Shown here piece after piece: positions 32,540-45,412 of a stretch of 64,000 nucleotides of DNA. The notes under the pieces were generated by a model. It was not told where the DNA came from and did no database searches. It saw only the letters and a program-made list of their open reading frames with translations. Position numbers and translations under genes: made by a program. Position 1 is the stretch's first letter. Each line of letters opens with the position of its first letter. This DNA is from Gymnothorax reevesii (Eukaryota; Chordata; Actinopteri; Anguilliformes; Muraenidae): contig CM056580.1 in assembly GCA_029721435.1 (NCBI GenBank), positions 77,339,367-77,403,366 on the forward strand. Reading direction: 5' to 3'.

Positions 32540-33130
32540 CCAGGACTGGAGTAGTATCAGCTCCGCCTCCCTTTGCCATATGAGTACGGCAGGGCTCAGT
32601 CCTCTGTCCCCTCCTCAATTTCCTCCATATATGTCCTCTTAGTCCTTTAATTTCTGCCTGTGGTCCTACCACTGCTATGCTGACAATTCTCATCTCTTTC
32701 CTCCCGTCTCAACATCTGACATGCAGACCATCACTCACATCTCTGCTTATCTAAGGGACATTCTGAGCTTGGATAGCTACCATCTTTACCTCAACCCCAG
32801 TAAGATGGAGGAAATACTCATCCTTGCTTCTTCTTTCATGATTTCCAAATGGGACACTTCTGGGTCCTCAACATCCAGTGCAAGGAATCTAGGCATGAGG
32901 ATGGATAACAGAGACCATTTATAGCACTGAATTGAGTGTGCAGATACTTACTTTGTAAAATCTAGAGACTTTTGTCTAATCTCACCGCCCACTAAAACGA
33001 ATTTCTGTTACAATTATTGCTACTGTCCTACCTGGAGTACTGGTCAGGAATTCTTTGGCTGGTCTTCCAGGATCTGCAATCTGACCATTTATTGAGGGGG
33101 AAAAAGCTGTACAAGCTGTCCATGCCCCAT
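32540..33130 (+). pseudogene. Degenerate LINE reverse transcriptase
   Basis: Across shifting frames the plus strand recalls an L2/CR1-like reverse transcriptase: VRQGSVLCPLLNFL near 32586 (the PQGS-type block), a decayed YADD region near 32670, ITHISAYLRDILSLDSYHLY and LNPSKMEEILI (thumb-side block), ARNLGMRMDN (the LGV-type block) and LAGLPGSAI near 33056. Stops and frameshifts are many, so this is an old copy. It is a different family from the fragment at 26013-27090, judged by these blocks. Confidence 0.7.
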
Positions 33131-33132
33131 TT

Positions 33133-33297
33133 GCCAGAATAATTCAAAACACATCTTTATTCAGGATGCGATGCCAGATGTGATATAACTGACAATGTCA
33201 CTGAGCTTGTGGCTAAATGCTATAAAGGGTGACATTGTCAGCTAAGTGACATTGTCATTATCACATCTGGCATCACATGCTGAATAAAAATGTGTTA
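33133..33297. mobile_element. Palindromic MITE-like repeat
   Basis: ACACATCTTTATTCAGGATG, GATGCCAGATGTGATA and TGACAATGTCAC (33141-33200) are mirrored at 33238-33295 with few differences. Arms are about 55 bp and there is no coding content. Confidence 0.75.
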
Positions 33298-33337
33298 TTT
33301 TACCCTTTACAATGCATGGCATTTGCTTATGTATGAT

Positions 33338-33377
33338 TTATGAAGGCTTTATACATGTTGTATAAAGCCTTTATGAA
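33338..33377. repeat. Short hairpin
   Basis: GAAGGCTTTATACA pairs with TGTATAAAGCCTT around a tiny loop, extended by TTTAT/TTATGAA on the sides. A stem of about 18 bp. Confidence 0.7.
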
Positions 33378-33399
33378 TAATACTTCATCTAAAGCATGA

Positions 33400-33513
33400 C
33401 CTTTTTGTCTTATATTAAATTAGTCGGATTTAACATTTAAATTAGACAGATAAACAAAAATTTTAGGGATAATAAATGAGGAATGGGGGCAAATACTTTT
33501 TCACTGTCCTGTA
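33400..33513 (+). mobile_element. Isolated Tc1 end fragment
   Basis: TCTTATATTAAATTAGTCGG and GGGGGCAAATACTTTTTCAC match the right end region of the Tc1 element at 1902-3458. No transposase sequence accompanies it. Confidence 0.75.
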
Positions 33514-33539
33514 AAACTCATCCTGCACCAGTTGCCTAT

Positions 33540-34260
33540 TGGCCCAGTCACACAGCCGATCACGCACGAATCACTCACAAATCACGCACAGATTGGGTTT
33601 GTACGTGCTTGTGCGTTGAGAAATTGTCCAATTTTTCGGGGTGTCGGGGGGTAGAAATCTCTGATGAATCACGCAAGAATCACGCATGAACCACGCATGT
33701 ATCACTTACAATCACTGACGAATCACTGACATATCGTGCACGTCGACGCATACTAGCAAATACGGTGCAGTATTTCACGAACATTCGAAGCACGCCCGAC
33801 GCATGAATCACCGATGGAGCACGTCCAAACACGAACGCTTCACGTATTGTCAGTGGATGTCAGTGGAATGAACGTGATACATGCGCGTTTCATGCGTGAT
33901 ATGAACGTGGGGCATCAGTGGACGGACGTGGACCTGCGCGGGTTCAAACCAATTCGAACGCATAAGCACTGACGGCCGACGAGTGTCCCGCGCATAGTTA
34001 CGCATACTCGACGCATAAACTACGCATGGCGACTCATGAATTACGCACACCAACGCACAGTTGTGCGTCGGAAAAATTTTGAACCGTTCAAAACTCAAAA
34101 TGACGCACAAACCGCCTTCGACGCACATCCACTTACGATCACTGACAGTCCACGTTCGTTCCACCTACGAATTACGGATACGACTTACGCTCCGCGCAGA
34201 AACGAAAATCTGTGCGTAATTCGTGCGTAATTCATGCGTTTTCGCTGTGTGACTGGGCCA
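33540..34260. mobile_element. GGCCCAGTCACACAG element, coreless inverted copy
   Basis: GGCCCAGTCACACAG at 33541 is mirrored at 34259. Its left arm matches the right arm of the 18563-19794 element and its right arm matches that element's left arm, so the two copies lie in opposite orientation about 14 kb apart. The arms join directly near 33850; the unique core of the other copy is absent. Flanking trinucleotides (TAT, TAA) do not form a perfect duplication, so it may be old. Confidence 0.8.
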
Positions 34261-36524
34261 TAAGAAACATTTCTGCTTTAGTAACCCAATTCTTAAATTG
34301 TCAGTTTTAAATCAAATCTGAACAATTTAGGCTTCTTTTCATTTACTTCTGCCTAATGGGAGCAAAGCTACACTGGAAATAATGCTGCCTACATGACTTC
34401 AAGGTCACAGTCACTTCTATCAAGAAATCGATCACTATCGAATACAAAACGTTTCATTGGAATTATAGATATACCCCTGTTTCCATTTTATGTAAATTTT
34501 CCATCATAAATCCATACCAATTTTTCAGGGGACGCCCTTGAAGCAAAGTCTCCGCTTGATACAGTACGCATACTCATTCACCAAAAGCTATACTTATACT
34601 CTTCCAAAAAAGAAACTTTACATTGTTGTTAGCATCAATTTATTATACATGAGATGTTTTGACAAATGTGGAAAACATATTGAGAAGAAAGTGTAATCAA
34701 AAATTCAATATTTGTATAGTTTCTTTTTTGGATGTGTATATATCAACTAAAACAGAGTATTTCACATTTATTGAGTCATGCACATATTTAGCAAGAAAAA
34801 CATGTGATGCGGGACAAAAGCAGCACAAAGACACATACCAGCACAAGGAGGATCTTCACTATATTAGGCAGGTGGTTTCATCCTATGGCTGATCTGTGTA
34901 AGTTCTGACAAATGCACCTTTATTAGGAAACTATCCACAAAAAAGTCTAATACATTGTCTTTACAAGAAAATTTCAGGGAGGCACAGACAGAGACAGACA
35001 GACAGATGGACAGACAGTGCTTCACCATAAATTACTCCATGATTATAATTTGCAATGACAATTAAACCTAGAGTTTCACAACAATGGACTGAGCATGTAC
35101 TGTAAAAAATAGCTTTCTGCCGTATGTACAAATAGCAATTTTTGAAATTTCACATGACTGTCTGGAAAAGTGTTCAGAAAATGATGGGATAAACAAGATC
35201 TCTCCATATCACAGACAGCGCTCTTTTCCAGTTGCTTAACTTCTGTGTAAATTCCCAGAGATTTGGCCCCAACAGATGAAGAGAATCAGGGGAAAACCAT
35301 AATTTATTTTCTGCCCATTTAGCTCCAACAAAATATTCCTGCCTCAAACTAATGTATTGTAATTGAGTGCGCAGAAGCAATAAAAATGTAGATGGGGCCA
35401 GGTCATGGGTGGAGATAACTAACATGCCAATATCATTCTCTCATCTCACAAAATGAAAGTACAGCATTCTGTTCTTTTGTTCTCTGAATAATGTGAAAAG
35501 ACCAGAATTTTGCAAAAGCAATACTGAGTCACTGAAATCACTTAAGTTTCACATGTTGAAAGCTGCCCATCTGTATGATTCCGTAATACCTTATCACTGC
35601 ACAAGTAATACACTTAATGTCAGTTTTATCTTTACTCAGTTTTATTTGAGCGGTCTTGTTTCTGATGCTTTGAGCTTCAAAAGAAAGAGCATAAACTGTT
35701 TAGGTTATGATCGCACATGCATTTATCACTGGAGCCCAACTTCCTTTAAGCAGTGAAGATCAAGTCCGGTTTCACAGGCCCAAAAATAATCTATTGCGTT
35801 TTAAAGGGAGCCTCCATGCAAGTGTTTGCTGTCAAAAAATCATGAAGATGCAAAGTCCCTCATTTTACTTTATTTCTCTGTGAATAGTTTCTAATTTAGG
35901 AGTCCAAGTCACAAACCATATGATACATTTACAAATTTAATTGTGTCAAGCCTGTTGTAACCCGCTTAAAAATCCACTGTTGTATCAAATACAAGAAATT
36001 ATTCTCTTTTCACGTGACATTTTTCTGTGGAGACTCACTAATGAATGTTAGTAAACGTACGCCTGCAGAGGGAGAAGACAATCTTTCTGCTTGATAGGTC
36101 ACTGAGATAACCTTTCATCTCTGTTCCACACAGGTGCCTCCTGGAAATGGCCAAAATGTAAAATGAAGTGCAGGGAGAGGAGGAATTGTGGGTAAAACCA
36201 AAAATAAAAATGTACTGAGAGGCCCTCTTGCAGTTTCCACTATTCTGTGCATTTCTTACAGTAAATCCTCAATCTCAATCATTGACTCTATGCACTGTTA
36301 CATTTCTTTAGAATGACAAGAAACATAGATTTCAGTCATATTTTGGTGGCAGCCGAGAGCAGCTCTGTTACTTCAAGTCCCTTTCTCCTCTGAGATCATG
36401 GGGTTATATGCAGAGTTTATGATTTTCATCATGACTAAATTTTGCCAAAATGTAATGTACTGTCAACTGTTGTAATGCTTTTTTTTGAAAGTGTGATATA
36501 AAGAAACAAGAACAACACACTCAT
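34261..36524. other. Intergenic DNA with a GACA-type microsatellite
   Basis: A short GACAGACAGACAGATGGACA-like run lies at about 34985-35020. No gene or transposon was recognised elsewhere. Confidence 0.5.
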
Positions 36525-37308
36525 CAACATTTTATGAGGAACATCTGTGTACCTGCTTATTTATAAAATTATCCAATCAAGCAATCATTTGTCAGCCGTA
36601 AAAGTCCATAAGAGCATATAGACACAGGTCAGGAGTTTTCAATGATACTCAGATTATGCACAACATATTCACCTTGAGCTGGATGCTCTACAGCTGCAGA
36701 AAACCACATTGGATTCCACTTCAGTCAGGCGAGAACAGATATCTAAGGTTGTACGTACACAGGCTCACTAAAACTGGTCAGTTGAGGATTCAAATCTCGA
36801 ATTAGGGAATGAACTGCAGATGTAGGGTCAGAATTTGAAATCGGTGGCATGTATCCATTGGTCCACTCTGGCTTGTGTCAACAGTGCAGGCCGGTGGTTA
36901 TGGCATGGGAAATGTTTACATTGGGCACCTTTCTACCAATCAGTCATCATGTCAATGCTACAGGCTACTTGAGTACTGTTGCTGAACAAGTGACTCTATC
37001 TTACAGTGGCTGTCTTAAGCAGGATAATTCATCATGCCACAAAGCAAAAATCATTGCATTTCTGTGACCTACCCAGGCTCCAGACTTGAATCCAATGGGG
37101 CCCCTATGAGGCACGGTAGAACGGGAGATTCTCAACATCAATGTGTGTCTGCCAAACCTGGAGAAATCATATTACCATGGAAAAGAATATCAGAGGAAGT
37201 TTGTAAAATCTTGTCGAATACATACCAAGAAGGATTGAGGCTGTTCTAGGTGCAAACGGTGGCTCTACCCAGTGTAAGTATGGTGTTCCTAATAAAGTGG
37301 CTGGTTGA
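36525..37308 (+). mobile_element. Internally deleted Tc1-like element
   Basis: The right end reads TGTTCCTAATAAAGTGGCTG (near 37284-37303); the left end is its degraded inverse near 36525-36550 (ATTTTATGAGGAACATC). Next come TTATCCAATCAAGCAATCAT and ACACAGGTCAGGAGTT, typical of one widespread fish Tc1 subfamily. The first half of the transposase is deleted and the rest is degenerate. Confidence 0.75.
36755..37248 (+). pseudogene. Tc1 transposase C-terminal remnant
   Basis: The DNA keeps the order of Tc1 catalytic blocks: CAGGCTCACTAAAACTGGTC, GTGTCAACAGTGCAGGCCGG, then AAGCAGGATAATTCATCATG (QQDN-like, second Asp), AATCCAATGGGG (NPIE-like block), and a C-terminal AGAAGGATTGAGGCTGTT. No frame stays open through them. 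It is non-functional. Confidence 0.7.
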
Positions 37309-37740
37309 CAGATGAGCTGCACAAATAAGTATTGTTTTGAGCTGGATGAGCCTCTTTACAATTGCATAATGCAGTGGCAAGCAGTTAATCAGCTTAGTGA
37401 AGCAATTGCGGCTCTGTAGTCTCGCTTCCCCAAGAGGTAGAATTGCCTCTTGTGTAACACAAACACTCCATTCACTGACCACGAAACCATCCATTATAAA
37501 AGAAGGCCCACGTCCACTAGTTGCAGTTAGTTCCATAGCTTGCACGGGCAAGTGTATAAATTTGGCACATTCACATTCAATTCATTTACAGTGTAGTGGA
37601 CATCTGGTGGGGGAAAAAAGTTAGTTGCTAATTGCGATTTGTTTGTAAAGCTTGTTCAACGTCCGGCTGCTGAAAGCTGCATAAGTTATGATAGATCACT
37701 TTATTGGAGAACTCTGATTCTGTTTTTATAATACTAAGTT
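37309..37740. other. Intergenic DNA, nothing recognised
   Basis: No repeat or domain was seen. Confidence 0.4.
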
Positions 37741-37744
37741 TTTT

Positions 37745-38234
37745 GGAGCTGCCGGATAGCTCACTCAGTTAAGGCACTGCGTTGCAATGCAGAAGTGACT
37801 ATTACGTCGTGGGTTCGAGCCCCGGTTGTACCAACCGACAGTGGTCAGCAGCTTTTTCAGCGTAGCTCACAATTGGCCATCGCGCTACAGGGATTCAAAT
37901 TGGGAAGGGACTGCCGAGTAAGGGAAAATAAATAAACAGCTTTGTTCGTTACTCAAGCGCCTCCTGTTGGCCAGACAGGCGCTTGTCAGGAATTTTGTTC
38001 ATGTCTGGGTATCCTCCGCCCTCGTTCTGAACTTGCGAAGATTCAACCAACGAGTGTATAAGAAGCAGTGGCTGACGGGCACGTGCTTCGGAGGAGAGCC
38101 GTGAACTGTCCTCACTATCCTGAGTTGGCAGCAAGGGGTTGCATACTAGCAAGCTTTGTACATAGTTCACCAATTGGGCATTCCAGATTCGGGTGGGATT
38201 GGAGATGCCAAATTTATTAAAAAAAAAAAAAGTT
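37745..38234 (+). mobile_element. tRNA-derived SINE with poly(A)
   Basis: The head is tRNA-like: GCCGGATAGCTCACTCAG holds an A-box-like TAGCTCACTCAGTTAAGG, and GGGTTCGAGCCCCGG holds a perfect B box (GGTTCGAGCC). A 400-bp body follows and an A-run closes it near 38220-38232. These are the parts of a Pol III-transcribed SINE mobilised by a LINE. The head cannot be a functional tRNA because the anticodon arm is not well formed and the spacing between boxes is stretched. Confidence 0.85.
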
Positions 38235-38814
38235 TCCCTATCATCCATGTCTCCTTATATTTTTATTTCACGCATCGTGTTTAACCAAAGGAATACAAAA
38301 ATCCACTGTCCATATCTCCGTAAGGTGGGCTACATGATATACGCTCCTGCTTTGTCTCTATGACTGAAAATAACAGCCGCTGCGCTGCATCATTCTTAGA
38401 TGCTGCTCGCAAAATTGTCTGCTGCTGCGTCACTCTAGCCTGCTGCTAGTTAACCTCCCACCTCGACTTCAGCCTTCACTGGAGGGCTCTGGATTTACCC
38501 TGGGAGGGGGGAGATATCTTGATATTTCCTGCTGTCTTCTTCTCAAGGTCAGGCTGTGTCAGAGTCAGAGCCACGACACCAAGTTTTCACTGTATCTATC
38601 AGTTAATACAACAGTCAAGTGTTTACCTATGAGTTTGCTGAACTGAATAATGTTTATTGTGTTGTTGTGTTTTAAAATATGTAATAACTATGACAGGTGC
38701 TATATAGAGGAAGGTTTGATTGCAAAATTTACAATGAAATGGTAGATACTGAATTATAGGAGTAATAATAATATTATGTATTAGAATAAAAATTATGATA
38801 AATTATAATCATAT
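38235..38814. other. Intergenic DNA
   Basis: CTGCTG-rich word cluster at about 38375-38455; nothing else recognised. Confidence 0.4.
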
Positions 38815-38945
38815 GTCGGCCTGGGGCCTCTGCAGGTTGCATTGCTGCCTCACAGCAAGAAGGTTGTGCGACGGATCTATAAGCTGTTTAGGGTGTGTTT
38901 CTGCTTTTCGGCAACTTGGCCAGGCTCCAGCCCCCTGCACAGATA
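38815..38945 (+). repeat. Possible SINE-type fragment
   Basis: TGCTGCCTCACAGCAAGAAG matches the tRNA-like repeat family seen at 23650-23862. The rest is diverged and ends in an AGATAGATAGATA run. Weak support. Confidence 0.35.
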
Positions 38946-41900
38946 GATAGATATATTGTTTCAATTTTATTTTAATTATCAAACATTTCCATATATAATT
39001 GTCCATGTGCCTGTAAGTGTCTAGGATGCAGCTTTGCTGGGAGTTAAGTCCTCTTTTGCAACGTTTTCCTTGAGGACTGGCTGGATTCCTGTAAAAAAGA
39101 AAATTCCCAGATTATTAAAAAAAATCATAAATTTCGGCACAATTTCCATTAAATGACAAATGGAAGACGTTCAGGAGAAAATATGAATTTCATTTATCAT
39201 TAGTGTCAGATCATAGAAGCAAATACCTGTATATCAGCCCTGGCCCTCAATGTACTGTAAAGCCCTCAATGTAAAGATATTTACGGAATATTAAATGAAA
39301 TATTTGAAGTCTCGCCGTTCCGAACCGCATGTGTTCAATGCAGATTACGGCTGGAATATCAGAGAAATGAAGAAAAGGTCATAAACAGATATCAGATACC
39401 CAGATCACTATGATGAATACCGTTCCAGAATTAGAAAATAAAATTCAGAAATCAGTTGCCTCATGATCCGTGGAGACACAGATCTTTCGTGTCATCGTCC
39501 CTGCTGCTTTGTTATTATTTGCAAGAATGTGAAATGTCATATCTTTCTTAGCTTTATATGCTTGAAGGCATTGATACCAGAAAATCAACTAATTTCATGC
39601 ATGGTGAATTACAGATGTTTGTACTGTATTTCATTGTTGCTCATGCCAGCCATAAACTAACCTCATTATACGACTTGGTACAGAGCAATTTAGCTCTGTA
39701 ATGTATTGTAATATGACAAAAGGCCAAAAAAAATATTAAAATGGATTCTGGCTTGCAGTATGAAGGTCTACATAGAGAGGAGAAAAAACCAAGCCTTTCC
39801 CAGAGTCAAATCAAAAGCCGTGAAAAATCAAAGCATGTCACAAAAATAAAGTGAAGAATAAGATTATGGACAATGTGGCGACCGTTATTAGTTTTATTGT
39901 GGTTTGCAAAGTAGGGCAGCTGTGTAAGAATTAAAGTGCGGCAAGATAAAAAAAAAAGAAAACATTTTGGTTAAAAAAATATAACTGTTCTTGAAAAGTT
40001 AGTGTCTGAATGGGAAGGCGGTATTGTAACACTAAAATAGAATTATAAGTGCTTCCGTTTGTGTGCCAGTAACCTTTTCTGCCAAATAAATGTATAAATA
40101 ATGTGGATTTTCTGTTGATTTTTTTTCTTTCAAAGCTACTGAAGATATTCTGTTTGTGCAGTCTGCATATATGAACCATTGCTAATACTAAGACAAATGC
40201 AATATAATGTAAAATTAAGGGACTTAATAAGGTATATGGTGGTCTGTTTCCTATAATGTTTCAGTTAGTCATATGTGATGCCACTGAATAATATGAAGTG
40301 GAACCCAAGCTGCTTTGGATGATGCCAATACAGAACAGAACCTTACAGTGAAAACAGTGTTTCTTACTTCACAATAAAACATACTGGAACTTGAGTGTTT
40401 CTGAGAGATATATGGCTTTTGAACTGAATCCGTGAATGAACATGGATTGAGGGACTTCAGGAGGGAGGGGAGGATCACAGGGGAAGAGGCGATGATTTTT
40501 ATGATCAAAATGGCAGTCAGTCTCTCACTGTTTTCACCAAAGTTACCGCCTGCAGTTTTAACACATCCAATCACATTCATTTCCATCATATTGCATTTCA
40601 TGCATCAACCATACCTTTTACGTGATCGTGTCAAGTTTCCATGGTGACTGTGTTGGACTCCTTAACCCCCTCAGCGCTGCTTGCAGCTATATTTTGAGGA
40701 CATTTTCATTCGTATCATATATCATAGCAGTTTTGAAATTATTGTCCACCTCCTCCCTCTGCCCCCATTTTTGAGAATCAAAGCATATTCAACAGTTTAA
40801 TGTCATTTAGAATGAACAAGTCATTTTTCATATTTGGTTGCAAATCCCTTGAATGCAAAAACTGCCTGAAATCTGTGAGGTATCGACATTACTAAGACAT
40901 GGGGTGTCTTCCCAGGATGGTCTGCTGGGCCTGTACTGCTGTCATCTTCACTTCCAAATGTTAGAATTTCTCCCACAAAATCGTTGTCTTTTAAATTTTA
41001 GTTAGTATTCCCTCTGTCTTATACTGATCAGCCAGACCATTGAGGCCTTCGAATAGACTTTCTTTTATTTGAGCAAGAGAGTAGATGACTGTTAAATACA
41101 CCAACACCTTATCGAATTGACGCCCCAGTTCCTAACACAAAAAGTCTGTTCTTGGAACTTGTCAGCTAAGATCAAAAAAATTGCCTTCAGGGTTGGGAAT
41201 GTGTGCAGCTCAGTAGACAAAAGGTGGCATTGATGTTTCAAGTGCTTGAGGCTTTGAACTCAGGTGTTGCATATCTGTGACGAGAAATAAAACAGAGCAT
41301 TAAAAAAACATTGTTCTATGGCAGGTGAAGTCAGCAGTAGTTATCTGAAAGTCAATTCTTTGAGTTACATGCATTTTACCAAAGAGTCAAACAAAGGAGC
41401 TAAGAAACCCCTGGAGATTTAGCCTATGGATTACCTTGACATTGGGCTGCATGCCTCCATACAAATCTCCGGAAGCTTGGAATGCATGTAAGAAATGGCC
41501 TGAGGTGAGTTTATTGATGTCTGGGGAAACGAATCAAACAAATTCCATCAGGAGTATAAAGAGTCTCTTGCAGTGTAACATTGGATTCAGTGAAGTTGAA
41601 GTCTGATCTGATGCCTACACCTCTTGAGAAGCAGACTCGAGCAGATGGAATGATATCCACCGATGTTAGCTGAAGTGACTTCTCTGGCATGATCTATGCC
41701 AGAAACCCTGGATGGCATCATAACGCTGCATTCACACACGTACAGTTTTACGAGGGGATGTCCGGTAAGACACTTGCTCAGCTCATTCATTAGGAGGGAC
41801 ATACGGCCCCTCGGTCCCCTGACAAATTCAGATTGAGAGCTCGTCTGTCATTACAAGCTATACCCTGGCTGCTCAGGTGGCCCCAGTGCTTCTGCAAAAC

Positions 41901-44125
41901 AGGCAATCAGATGAGCATCAATGGAGGAGAATCTTGCAACCAGGCCCATTCTTTTGAAAATGTCAACAAAATAAACAATTATTTTGCAAGTCAAGTGTGC
42001 TACCCAGGTGCCTGCCTTTCCCAAGGTATTTCCTGAGAGTGAAAATAATCTGGGTGCTCAGTTCAGGTCATTGTGGGAAGGACTGCGGCATGTATAGAGG
42101 AACATTGAGATGGATTGTCATTCAAATAGTTCTCGGGGAGTCAAAGGACACCAGCAGTGGATTGAAATGAATGCATTACTTTGCTTGCTGTTGTTGTTGC
42201 TGTCGATGATGAGGCAAACAAAAATAATGAAGCGGAAGCTGTGCCAGACCTCCATTTCCTCTACCAGTGCAGGGGACAGAATGGCAATTGTGCCTTGAGA
42301 AATGAAAGTGGGCAAAAAAAGAATAATATGGGAGAGACTCTTGCTCCAAAAGGGAGCGAAAATGTCAAACATTTTAAATGTGAGCTTCAAATTCTGTATC
42401 CAGAGTGGAAGTGCCTAATTTGTAAGGCTTTCATTGGATGCAAAACACTTACAGCCTTTCCCTGAACCTCAATGTATTTCAGTCCTAGTTATTACTGAAG
42501 AGAAGAGAAAACACACAAACACATACATGCGCGCTTACATGCGCTAGCGCTCATACGCACGCACATACACGCACTCACAAATCACAGCAGCTGTAGGACA
42601 GAAGTCAATATTTGTGATTTGTTGCATTTTGAGTCCTTCCCGGATGGGTTTTGCCCATTGCTGAGGACCAAGGGAGACAAAGTTGATCACATGATGTGAG
42701 ATTGACTCAGTTTAAAGTAATGCATTGTACAGTCATGTTTAAACATTGACAGAGAAATCCTACTCTAAAATCTTATCTTTCTCTGAAGAAATATTTCAAA
42801 CTGAATTTTTGTTTCAGCTCTCGATGACAGGTGGAGTGAAATTATATAACCATCCTTGTTCATTTGTCTCAGTCTGTGAACAGAGTTACTGAAAGAGCGA
42901 AGGATCTCTGTTGAAACAAGCTCACTGTCAGTTAAAGCCTAGTGCATGACTTGACCACATTTGCAGCTATTCTTTGACTAAGCAACATCTAACAGAAAAA
43001 CTCCAACACGGGACCGACCCTGGCGTAACTTCACCAGACACTCACTCACTCAGTCATTCACTGCAGTCAGTAGTATTGAGTGACATTCTAGATGCCCCCG
43101 CATGCCTAATTAACAGTTGAGGTTAAATATAAGACACAACTCATTAATTCACAATCAATGCAAATTTATTCTGAACATATACCACTTTCAACACCTCACA
43201 TCGCATTCTAATCATTAGTGACTGTTACATTTTCACTTATTTAGCCTTTAAATGCATTTCAGTATTTTTAAAGCTTTACCACATGTTCAGCTGTTAAAGT
43301 CTCCCTGAGATCCCAGCGGGAGGTTTTCTCCCCCTTTAATTAACAAGCGATCAGTTGGAAATAAAATGCTAATGTGAAATTTTTTTGACACATAGGTGAC
43401 ATTAGCTAGCTCCGGACACGCGTTTCAATGCGGCAGCCAAACATACCGGAGAATACGGACAACCATTTCTGAGCTCATCGCTCTACATGTATTCAGTCCA
43501 GCAGCAGTGATTTTACACGAAGATGGTCTGTGTGCTGTGCATTTATGCTTTAGCAGTTTAATGCATGCGTGCATTTCAGTAGCAAACACACCTGAATGAC
43601 TTTTTCCCTGAGGGAATTTGAAGGGCAAGGAATCTATAGGAAGAGAGAGCCTGGTTCTGGTAGATTTTAGGTGCACTTCTCAGATGCGAATACTCCTTGA
43701 ATAATATCAAGACAAATTTTTATGGGCTATTTTTTAGTGCCCTCTGGAGACCCCCCTACCGTACCCAAGAACTGCAGATACTGCTAAAGTCAGGATTTTA
43801 TTCCAGATTACTGCCTGTCCCTGCACCATTAATCACAAATTATCTGCCATTCGCAAGATATTCAGTGAGCCTCACTATCAATGTAATGCCACTCTTAATT
43901 CTCCGATTATGTCTAGGGTCAGTTTGACCCGATTCAGTGTTCACTATCTCTAAAAACATGGTTAGCATACTTTTTCAGATAGATTTTTTTGGGGTGAAAC
44001 ATGAAATTAACTAAAAATGTCCTGTAAGTGTCAGTGTTGCTTGGGTCATTTTGATGCCAGGATCTACTATAATATAAAATCATCATTATACCTCGAAATA
44101 TGAGTTTCGGGGATATCATGGTTTC
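38946..44125. other. Long repeat-poor intergenic stretch
   Basis: No transposon, gene or RNA could be supported. An alternating purine-pyrimidine run (ACACAAACACATACATGCGC and following, 42510-42590) is the only simple repeat noted. Open frames here are short and unlike known domains. Host regulatory sequence or undetected exons cannot be excluded without comparison to other fish. Confidence 0.45.
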
Positions 44126-44465
44126 GCCCCACCCGCCGCCGGCGCATCCGCAGATTTTAGCCGTCAGCGCAATAACTCAAAAAATACTTTACATTGGCAT
44201 TTTTAGCATATGGGTAGATATGGTAGAGAGGATGAACTGATTAGATTTTGGGCAAGTAAGCACCCCTAGGTTTGCCACCAGGTGGCGCTATATATTGAAA
44301 AAAATCAGTTTTTTAACCATATCTTTGGAACAATTACTTACTCAAACCTCAAATATGCCTCATATTGTAGTTCTAGTAAAGGGGAATCTAATAAAGGGGG
44401 CTTCGAGGATTGGGGAATTTCTGGGATATACTCCTTGCTATCGGCCGCCGACAGCGTAGACCTAG
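44126..44465. repeat. Dispersed repeat with CCACCAGGTGGCGC core
   Basis: Contains GATTAGATTTTGGGC, CACCAGGTGGCGCTAT and a GGATATACTCC...CGGCCGCCGACAGCGTAG end. The last part, inverted, resembles GCCGTCGGAGGCTGGGGGTA at 9607 plus the following CCCCAATCCTCC-like words, so one family reaches both sites. Confidence 0.6.
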
Positions 44466-44741
44466 TTTTGATCTTGTTTTTGTGGTGTTGCCAAATACTG
44501 AAAGCATGTTCAAATTAAGTTCTCATTCATTTCGCATTTGGTCTTCTTCATTCCGCTATAATCATGTAAAAGCAATGTTTGATGAATAAGGGGAGGATGG
44601 GGTATTTGTGTCTTATTTTACTTGGCTATTAAAATAAAAAACTTGTCCTCCAACCATACGGCCAAATAGATAATTTACCCTGACTTACAACCCGGAGGAG
44701 CTTTCCCTAAATTAGCACCCCTACTGGCTGTAGGAAGTTGG

Positions 44742-44865
44742 AGTCAGAGTTAGAGTTAGAGTCACATTTCCAGTTAGATTTAGAGTTAGATTTAAGGTTA
44801 GAGTTAGACTCAGAATTAGGGTTAGGGGTGTGGTGAGGATAAGGGTGAGGTTAGTGATGTAGTGA
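44742..44865 (+). repeat. Degenerate telomere-like minisatellite
   Basis: Runs of AGAGTTAGAGTTAGA, GATTTAGAGTTAGATT and AATTAGGGTTAGGGG are hexamers close to TTAGGG with A for G changes. About 20 degenerate units, flanked by ordinary sequence, so interstitial. Confidence 0.75.
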
Positions 44866-45406
44866 CAGCCATGCTGACAATGGAAACCATGTTGTTGTTG
44901 TTATTTAAGCAACTGCTAGAGGTCTCTTAACTCTTTGACGTAAAAATTAGATCATAATAAGTTGCTTGTGCAAACGATCTTAAAGGATGTATTATGCTGG
45001 AGGACAGGCTAAAATGGTCAGTAGAAAGGCATAACTGAGCAGAGGGGAGATTGGGGAACACTTTCAGTTACAAACATTGCCTTCATCAAACTGACCACAA
45101 ACAAAAAATGGTTCATCCATTTAAAAATAATATTAGGGTTCAGCTAAACTGGGCCTCGCTGCTCAAGATAGTGCTGGAACTTAGTAGTCACCCCACTGAA
45201 TACTCCAGCGTGAGGTGAAGGATGGGACAGTGCTATCTTCCAAGAGGCTGAGTCTATTACAGGAGGGCTGGGCTGAGGGGAAAAGTGGCACTTAGCATGC
45301 GGGATACAAAGGTGTGGCAGGGTCCTTGAACAACCAGGAATTAAATGTTTTTCTAATTTGAAAAATAATTACCACAACAAATCAAATACCCAAACTAGTA
45401 ATGGTT
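44866..45406. other. Intergenic DNA, nothing recognised
   Basis: No repeat or domain was seen. Confidence 0.4.
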
Positions 45407-45412
45407 GAATAC

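Noticed and set aside
33537..34263. 3-bp target duplication for the coreless Harbinger-type copy
   Set aside because: The flanks TAT and TAA differ, and shifting the ends by one base does not give a match.
37745..37840. tRNA gene
   Set aside because: It has A and B box-like sequences but a stretched spacing, a poor anticodon arm, and a 400-bp body with poly(A), so it is a SINE head.
42118..42465. Overlapping 90-95-codon frames on both strands
   Set aside because: Overlap on both strands with no recognisable similarity suggests chance.
44742..44865. True telomere
   Set aside because: Units are degenerate and the array is short with ordinary sequence on both sides.
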